Assembly: GCA_963676345.2 (NCBI GenBank)
Contig: CAXXTS010000006.1
Coordinates: 496,001 to 560,000, forward strand
Length of the DNA stretch: 64,000 nucleotides
Source of the DNA: G963665925 sp963676345
GTDB lineage: Bacteria > Bacillota > Clostridia > Peptostreptococcales > Acidaminobacteraceae
Direction: 5' to 3'
Part shown: positions 58,318-64,000 of the stretch, one piece after another
Position numbering within the stretch: position 1 is the first letter of the stretch
Layout of the letters: the number at the start of each line of letters is the position of its first letter
Program-made: the position numbers and the translations under genes
The notes under the pieces: model-generated
Told to the model about the DNA's origin: nothing
What the model saw: the letters and a program-made list of their open reading frames with translations, nothing else
Databases searched by the model: none

Positions 58318-59850
58318 ATGCAAGGAAGAGAGACGATTCTGATTGTTGACTTTGGTGGTCAGTATAATCAGCTAATTGCACGTCGTGTACGTGAAGCGGG
58401 TGTTTACAGTGAAGTTGTATCATGGAAACATGCGCTTGAAAAAGCAAAGGAACTCATGCCTAAAGGAATTATTTTTACTGGCGGACCAAACTCAGTTTAT
58501 GCTGAAGGTGCACCTGCACTGGATAAGGAAATATTTGAACTGGGTGTACCGGTGCTGGGCATTTGCTACGGTATGCAGCTGATGAGTCATGTACTTGGCG
58601 GCAAGGTAGATCGTGCACAGGATAGAGAATATGGAAAGATTCTTTTGAATGTGAAAAAGGACGATACGCTATTTAAAGGGATTGAGTCTTCTCAGTGCTG
58701 GATGAGCCATAACGACTATGTAGCAGAAGCACCAATAGGATTTGAAATCATTGCGGACACAGACAACTGTCCAGTTGCAGCAATCGAGAATAAAGAAAAA
58801 AATCTATACGGCGTACAGTTCCATGCTGAAGTTGAACATACACCGTTTGGTCGTCAAATGATTACAAACTACCTTTATGAAGTTTGTGGTTGTGCTGGTG
58901 ATTGGGATATGGGTGATTTTGCAAAGCGTGAAATCGAGCGTATTCGTGAAAAAGTTGGAGACAAGAATGTACTATGCGGCCTAAGTGGTGGTGTAGACTC
59001 TTCTGTTGCAGCGGTTATGGTTCACGAAGCAGTAGGCGATCAGCTGACTTGTATTTTTGTTGACCATGGTCTTTTAAGAAAGAATGAAGGCGATGAAGTA
59101 GAAGCTGTTTTCAAGAACGAGTTCCACATGAACTTCATTCGTGTAGATGCTAAAGAACGCTTTATGAACCGTCTGGCTGGTGTGTCTGACCCTGAAACCA
59201 AGCGTAAGATCATTGGTGAAGAATTCATTCGCGTATTTGAAGAAGAAGCCAATAAGCTTGAAAATATTGAGTATCTTGTACAGGGAACTGTCTATCCTGA
59301 CGTTATTGAGTCAGGTACAGATACTGCAGAAGTTATTAAGAGTCACCACAATGTGGGTGGTCTTCCTGAAGACATGCAGTTTAGCCTAATCGAACCACTG
59401 CGTGACCTGTTTAAGGACGAAGTGCGTAGAGTGGGTCTAGAAGTTGGCCTTGCAGAGAAAATCGTATGGAGACAACCTTTCCCAGGACCAGGTCTAGCCA
59501 TTCGTATTCTTGGTGAAATCACAGAAGAGGCGCTACACCTTGTTAGAGAATCAGACCACATTTTAAGAGAAGAAATTCGCCTAAATGGTCTTGAAAGAGA
59601 AGTGTGGCAGTATTTCACTGTCCTTCCTAACATCCGTTCTGTAGGGGTTATGGGTGACGAGAGAACGTACTCGCACACAATCGGTATCCGTGCAGTAACA
59701 TCAGTAGACGGCATGACTTCAGACTGGGCACGCCTGCCATACGAAGTCCTAGACAAGATTTCGTCTAGAATCGTAAATGAAGTGGACAACGTAAACCGTA
59801 TTGTTTACGATGTAACGTCTAAGCCGCCTTCAACGATCGAGTGGGAATAG
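58318..59850 (+). CDS. guaA: GMP synthase (glutamine-hydrolysing)
   Basis: Converts XMP to GMP with glutamine. The 510-residue chain has an N-terminal glutamine amidotransferase (VPVLGICYGMQLMSH with the catalytic Cys; the GVQFHAEVEHTPFG His/Glu), a PP-loop ATP pyrophosphatase LCGLSGGVDSSVAA, and the dimerisation domain ending NRIVYDVTSKPPSTIEWE. ATG 58318 lies 6 nt from GGAGG; ATG 58306 would include that site. Confidence 0.97.
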   Translation: MQGRETILIVDFGGQYNQLIARRVREAGVYSEVVSWKHALEKAKELMPKGIIFTGGPNSVYAEGAPALDKEIFELGVPVLGICYGMQLMSHVLGGKVDRAQDREYGKILLNVKKDDTLFKGIESSQCWMSHNDYVAEAPIGFEIIADTDNCPVAAIENKEKNLYGVQFHAEVEHTPFGRQMITNYLYEVCGCAGDWDMGDFAKREIERIREKVGDKNVLCGLSGGVDSSVAAVMVHEAVGDQLTCIFVDHGLLRKNEGDEVEAVFKNEFHMNFIRVDAKERFMNRLAGVSDPETKRKIIGEEFIRVFEEEANKLENIEYLVQGTVYPDVIESGTDTAEVIKSHHNVGGLPEDMQFSLIEPLRDLFKDEVRRVGLEVGLAEKIVWRQPFPGPGLAIRILGEITEEALHLVRESDHILREEIRLNGLEREVWQYFTVLPNIRSVGVMGDERTYSHTIGIRAVTSVDGMTSDWARLPYEVLDKISSRIVNEVDNVNRIVYDVTSKPPSTIEWE

Positions 59851-59967
59851 AAAAGTAAATCTTTTTAAGTCTTGGTATTACAAGGTTGCATCGTTATAAC
59901 GATTAAAAATTATTGCGTAAAACTATAAAAATGTAAATATGTTATTCAAGTTATATATATGATCAAA

Positions 59968-60003
59968 AAATCAGGTAATCTCGACATGAGGCTACCTGAT
60001 TTT
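59968..60003 (+). terminator. Terminator after guaA
   Basis: AAATCAGGTA pairs with TACCTGATTT; the T-run is short. Probably serves guaA. Confidence 0.7.
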
Positions 60004-60026
60004 GAGTTATATGATATTTCGCGACT

Positions 60027-60280
60027 TTAGATTGTCATTATTAACGTACCAATAATGGTTACAACCATGCCTGATATTGTTTTAATATTAATGTTTTCTT
60101 TGAAGACAATTAATCCAAGTTGGTATAAGAATTATCGCAACAAGTAAAGTATAAAAAAGATTAAAGTTACTAATTTGCCAACCCGATTTATAGGCAAGCA
60201 TCCCCCAAAACTCTATTGCGATATATGATAAAAGACCCTTGCTACCGCTGCAATACATGTTGAAGTAATATACATATCAT
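60027..60280 (-). pseudogene. Remnant of a DMT-superfamily (EamA-like) transporter
   Basis: No open frame spans this stretch, but the minus strand reads in pieces as an EamA/SMR-like membrane protein: KGLLSYIAIEFWGMLAYKSG with SNFNLFYTLLVAIIL in one frame, then after a +1 shift LGLIVFKENINIKTISGMV and VTIIGTLIMTI to a stop at 60027. The two parts correspond to a first and a last transporter segment, so the middle has been deleted as well. It lies 9 nt after the start side of the next unit, downstream of the ornithine-cyclodeaminase-like gene, and was probably part of that operon. Confidence 0.6.
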
Positions 60281-60289
60281 CTCCCCTGT

Positions 60290-61339
60290 TTATAGTGAAA
60301 ATGCTGTGCCAATACCCCTCTCTCTTGCTTTAGCAATTGTATAATCGGCTGTTATCAAATCCTGAAGTGCGATTCCTGTGCTATCATAAATCGTTATATC
60401 ATTGTCTGTTAGCCTTCCATCGATAGTACCATTAATAACAGCACCAATTTCTTCAATAATATCATCGGGCCTTATGATCCCAGCTTTTACTGCCTTTTCT
60501 GCTTCACCTACCGAAATACATTGAGTGATATCATCAGTAAAAACTAGAGCACCCTTAAAAAGTTGTTCATCGATTTCCTGCTTGCCAGATATATCAGAAC
60601 CTAAACATGAAAAATGAGTGCCTGGTTTTACCCATTCTTTTTTGATGATAGCTTGTCTAGATGGCGTAACGGTAATAATAATGTCTGATTTGCCAGTTGT
60701 CTTTTCAACATCAGTTACAACCTCAAATTCCACATTAAACTTCTCTTTAATTTCAGCGACCACTTTTTCATTTGAGTAATTTAGAAACTCATTTGTTAAT
60801 CTGGTGCTGATAGTATCTTTGAACTTTTCTGCACCACTTTGATTGATTGGATTATAGAGATAAACTTTCTCGATGTTTGGCATAACCATAAGTGTTGCAG
60901 CAATTTGGTAAGCGGCTTGATTACCTGTCCCTACTATCATTAATGTTTTTGAGTCTTTTCTAGCAAGGTACTTTGCTCCAATTGCACCAGCAGCACCGGT
61001 TCTCATACACGTGATGTGTTCGGCACTCAGGATAGCTTTAGGAGCACCCGTATGGATATCAAAGACCATTATTGTGCCTATGAGTTGAGGTATGTTTTTA
61101 TTGGAGTTCTCTCCATACCATGATACTAGTTTTAAACCAAATATATCTGCATCTGTTAAATAGCCAGATTTAATATCCATATCAGCCATGCCTGGTACAA
61201 ATTCGTGGAATATTAATGGCCACAATGATGCGCGTTTAGTGGCTTTTAACTTATATGCAATTTCAACTTTCTCGATAACGGTTTTCATATCGAGTAACTT
61301 TTGTGTATCGTTATGACTTAATGCTAATACATTAAACAT
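60290..61339 (-). CDS. Ornithine cyclodeaminase/mu-crystallin-family protein
   Basis: A 349-residue NAD(P)-binding protein. The family pattern is seen in GAPKAILSAEHITCMRTGAAGA and the Rossmann loop LMIVGTGNQAAYQIAA near 130, plus GTHFSCLGSDISGKQEID. Members include ornithine cyclodeaminase, alanine dehydrogenase and ketimine or imine reductases; the exact reaction cannot be told. AAGGAGGAG precedes the ATG. The neighbouring aminotransferase suggests amino-acid metabolism. Confidence 0.8.
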   Translation of the reverse strand: MFNVLALSHNDTQKLLDMKTVIEKVEIAYKLKATKRASLWPLIFHEFVPGMADMDIKSGYLTDADIFGLKLVSWYGENSNKNIPQLIGTIMVFDIHTGAPKAILSAEHITCMRTGAAGAIGAKYLARKDSKTLMIVGTGNQAAYQIAATLMVMPNIEKVYLYNPINQSGAEKFKDTISTRLTNEFLNYSNEKVVAEIKEKFNVEFEVVTDVEKTTGKSDIIITVTPSRQAIIKKEWVKPGTHFSCLGSDISGKQEIDEQLFKGALVFTDDITQCISVGEAEKAVKAGIIRPDDIIEEIGAVINGTIDGRLTDNDITIYDSTGIALQDLITADYTIAKARERGIGTAFSL

Positions 61340-61538
61340 ATTTCTCCTCCTTATTACATGTATACTTTTTCTATTGCTCTACAAGGTGTACTTTCAACAC
61401 ATTTGATTTTTAGTGGAAAGGCTTCAATAAACTCTATTAAAAGGTCCTGTAACTTTCATAGATAGCTTACCCGGAAAAACGAAGGCATTTATCTAAATAG
61501 ATAAATCTATGATTTTGAAAGAATTCATGGTAAATCCT

Positions 61539-62615
61539 TTAATCAACTAATGAAATGTAAAAGCGACCGATTCGCTTTAAACCTTCAATTAGATTATTTG
61601 TATCATTGCCAATTCCAACTCTAAAATGCCCTTCAATATCCAAACGACTACCAGGAACAACTAGAACGCTTTCTTTATCGAGTAACTGCTTGCAGAAGTC
61701 TTCAGAAGGCATATCTAAATCATACTTGATAACAATGACTGGACCTGCTTTAGGTTTTACGAAAGAGAAACCTTTATTTTCCTTTAACCAGTCTTCGACA
61801 ATATCCAAATTGGTTTTGATGATATCCAAGCTTCGATCTATGATTTTATCTTTATTTTCTAAGGCAATTGACGCAATGTAATCATCGATCATAGAGCAAC
61901 TGATATGGTTATAGTCTCTATGAATATTTACCTTTTCAATCACATCTCTACTAGCACATACCCAACCAGTTCTTAAACCAGCAAGAGCAAATGTTTTAGA
62001 CATACTACTTGTACTGATGCCCTTATTATATAAATCAACAATTGAAGTTGAGAATCGTTCTCCCTCGTGATTCATACCTCTGTAAGCTTCATCTGTTAAA
62101 ATGTATGCATCAACAGATTTGGCAATTTCTATGATTTCATTTAGCATAGTTTCGTCTATGAAAGCACCTGTTGGATTATTTGGATTGGGAAAATTGATTA
62201 ACTTTGTTTTCGAGTTGACGAGCTTTCTTAACTCATCTAAATCAGGTAAGAAGTTGTTTTCTTCTTTTAAAATGACTTTATGAACAGTAGCACCTATAGA
62301 TTCTGGAACTGAATAGTGCTGTTGATATGTTGGCAAGAAAGTAATAACTTCATCATCGGGCTCAACCAAGCTCATGAAAAGAAGATAGTTAGCCCCAATA
62401 GCACCGTAAGTTAGTTTCATTGACATTAAATCTTTAACAAAGTCATTCTTTTTCACTTGGTGAACAGCTTCATTAAAACCCATTTGGGTACTTGCGCTAA
62501 TAGCTATCAAGTCTTCTAACTGCATTGAGTCTACACAACTTTCTGCAATATTGACCTCACATTTTTTTTCGTAGTCATCCATCCATCGTTCAACATCAAA
62601 ATCTTTAATTTTCAT
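61539..62615 (-). CDS. PLP-dependent class I/II aminotransferase
   Basis: A 358-residue fold-type I PLP enzyme. The Asn/Pro motif NFPNPNNPTGAF (about 137-148), the TDEAYRG aspartate and the Schiff-base Lys in SSMSKTFALAGLRTGW are present, with the phosphate/carboxylate Arg near FRVGIG. The N-terminal KDFDVERWMDDYEKKCEVN resembles a branch that includes amino-acid beta/gamma-modifying enzymes. Substrate unknown. AAAGGAGG precedes the ATG. The 199-bp gap to the next gene shows no terminator. Confidence 0.85.
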   Translation of the reverse strand: MKIKDFDVERWMDDYEKKCEVNIAESCVDSMQLEDLIAISASTQMGFNEAVHQVKKNDFVKDLMSMKLTYGAIGANYLLFMSLVEPDDEVITFLPTYQQHYSVPESIGATVHKVILKEENNFLPDLDELRKLVNSKTKLINFPNPNNPTGAFIDETMLNEIIEIAKSVDAYILTDEAYRGMNHEGERFSTSIVDLYNKGISTSSMSKTFALAGLRTGWVCASRDVIEKVNIHRDYNHISCSMIDDYIASIALENKDKIIDRSLDIIKTNLDIVEDWLKENKGFSFVKPKAGPVIVIKYDLDMPSEDFCKQLLDKESVLVVPGSRLDIEGHFRVGIGNDTNNLIEGLKRIGRFYISLVD

Positions 62616-62756
62616 TTATATCCTCCTTTTTATTTCCGATTTGTAGCTTGATTATATAAGCATTGACATAGATTATGTAGAACAAATCAAAAACAATCGA
62701 CCCAACAAAAAATGAACCACCCAACAAAATGAGTGATTCACGATATTTTGATATAA

Positions 62757-64000
62757 CTAGAATGTTCTTATGATATTCGATAACGCCACTAAACCTTCTT
62801 CAAGTTCTTCTAGCGATAGGGAAGCAAAGGATAACCTTAATGAGGATTTGTCATTGTCATCGTACAGATAACCAGGATTGATGACCAGTTTCTCTTTATA
62901 GCAAGTTTCAAATAGCTTGTATTGTGGGATGGGTGTTTTTAGTTTAAGCCAAATGTATAGACCGCCTGAAGGTTTGTTCCATGTTGCAATATCTTTAAAG
63001 TACATTTCTAATATACTTAGCATTCTATCTCTTTTGTATTTTAGTTCTTGACGAATTTCGCTTGCAAATGATTCGTAAGCACCGGTTCTTAAAAACTCAG
63101 TACATATCCACTGTGAAATATTGCTACTACCATAATCCGTTTGCATCTTTATATCAGCGAGGCGATTGATGACGTTTTCATTACCGACTATCCAACCCAC
63201 TCTCATACCAGCAGATAATGTTTTTGAAATGCTACCAATATAGACAACATTGCCATTTTTATCACGAGCTTTTAGAGGGGGAGGTGGTGGTGTATCAAAC
63301 CACAGTTCGCCATACACGTCATCTTCTATGATTGCAAGCCTTTCTTTTTCGCAAAGCTTTAATAATTCTGTTCGTCTTGAATCCGATGTCAATATTCCTG
63401 TAGGGTTTTGATAATTTGGAATGATGTACAATAGTTCTGGTTTTTTTGTCGCAATTTTGCCAGTGAGTTTATCAATACTTATACCGTTCTTATCTGTATC
63501 AACGCTATTAAGATCAATATAATGTGAATCAAATAGTGTTAATGATTGAAGATACGAAGGTTTTTCTGTTAATATTGTTGCACCTTGACTCAAAAGCCCG
63601 GTAGAAATAAGATTTAAAGCTTGCAATGCACCAGAGACAATTAGAATTTTAGAAGAATCCGTAATGATACCTTTTTTTGCAAGGTATTTAACCACTTCCT
63701 CTCTTAGTTCAAGGAGCCCTTTAGGATCATCGTAGCCCATATATGTTATTGAGTCAGCAACTTTGTGAAAGATATCTTTTAAATATTTAGAAGGCATCAT
63801 ATTCTTTGCCAATTCTCCTGCTCCAAGTCGTATGTAATCATTGCTTGATTCAACATCGTTAATTATTTGAATGATATTAAGATTTGGCTCATGCAAACTA
63901 TTAGAGATTTTTTTATTCCAATCTAATGGAGCATTTGAAGTGAGAATAGACCAAGTGTTATTTATTATTATAGTGCCAGATTTTGTCTTTGATTGTATCA
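62757..64000 (-). CDS. MocR/PdxR-type regulator, aminotransferase part (truncated)
   Basis: The frame remains open to the window end, so the gene is cut. The readable part begins with KSGTIIINNTWS, which looks like the wing of a GntR helix-turn-helix domain, then a linker and a class I aminotransferase-like domain: PNYQNPTGILTSD, IEDDVYGELWF and the PLP lysine in GSISKTLSAGMRVGW. The internal TTG at 63896 has no ribosome site. MocR proteins are PLP-sensing regulators often next to the gene they control; here that would be the aminotransferase operon. The winged-helix itself lies beyond the window. Confidence 0.8.
   Translation of the reverse strand, partial: IQSKTKSGTIIINNTWSILTSNAPLDWNKKISNSLHEPNLNIIQIINDVESSNDYIRLGAGELAKNMMPSKYLKDIFHKVADSITYMGYDDPKGLLELREEVVKYLAKKGIITDSSKILIVSGALQALNLISTGLLSQGATILTEKPSYLQSLTLFDSHYIDLNSVDTDKNGISIDKLTGKIATKKPELLYIIPNYQNPTGILTSDSRRTELLKLCEKERLAIIEDDVYGELWFDTPPPPPLKARDKNGNVVYIGSISKTLSAGMRVGWIVGNENVINRLADIKMQTDYGSSNISQWICTEFLRTGAYESFASEIRQELKYKRDRMLSILEMYFKDIATWNKPSGGLYIWLKLKTPIPQYKLFETCYKEKLVINPGYLYDDNDKSSLRLSFASLSLEELEEGLVALSNIIRTF

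Overview
The window looks like a chromosomal segment of a strictly fermentative, moderately AT-rich Firmicute of the class Clostridia. The signs are AGGAGG-type ribosome sites, GTG/TTG starts, CIRCE-controlled groES-groEL, a 2[4Fe-4S] clostridial ferredoxin, an NADP-type glutamate dehydrogenase, and purine, cobalamin and TPP riboswitches. No rRNA, tRNA, phage or complete insertion sequence was seen. Species cannot be named from the sequence alone.

Layout. 0-10 kb: MarR regulator, Na+/H+ antiporter, ferredoxin (-), P-loop/Asp23 protein, gdhA, a cobalamin riboswitch with cobT, and a PucR-type purine regulator. 10-20 kb: membrane and unknown proteins, an MFS transporter, a hybrid solute-binding sensor kinase, and a GAF/DUF342 gene pair (-). 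20-40 kb: a purine-fermentation island. 40-51 kb: an orphan cobalamin riboswitch, DNA glycosylase, c-di-GMP-type HD-GYP and EAL/HDOD proteins, ArsR regulator, groES-groEL, and a TPP-riboswitch thiamine-precursor transport operon. 51-64 kb: a two-subunit ABC exporter (-), guanine riboswitch-guaB, guaA, a decayed DMT transporter, an ornithine-cyclodeaminase-like protein and two PLP enzymes, the last a MocR regulator cut by the window edge.

Main biological reading. The eleven genes at 24.8-33.3 kb form a tight operon: cyclic-amide amidohydrolase, isochorismatase-fold amidase, UbiX, UbiD, three BMC-H shell proteins, a small adaptor-like protein, a flavoprotein-like protein, a BMC-P vertex protein and a divergent adenine-deaminase paralogue. 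Upstream lie ftcD and fhs; downstream an AzgA/PbuG-type purine permease, a four-polypeptide molybdenum hydroxylase and a canonical adenine deaminase. Placed on the classical xanthine fermentation route (xanthine, 4-ureido-5-imidazolecarboxylate, 4-amino-5-imidazolecarboxylate, 4-aminoimidazole, 4-imidazolone, formiminoglycine, formimino-THF, formate plus ATP), nearly every step has a family-appropriate enzyme here. I therefore propose a bacterial microcompartment for anaerobic purine-ring breakdown. It shows none of the aldehyde dehydrogenase/alcohol dehydrogenase/phosphotransacylase core of known metabolosomes. The assignments of individual steps are inference.

A second unusual layer is a dispersed non-coding element found four times, each time just after the intrinsic terminator of a gene in the same orientation. 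It has a conserved 20-nt head, then a perfect hairpin of nearly constant total length (66, 66, 66 and 64 nt) whose arm sequence differs completely between loci, then an array of 47-60 bp units that each carry a small hairpin with compensatory base changes. A separate 76-bp repeat family after guaB has the same terminator-hairpin-array plan.
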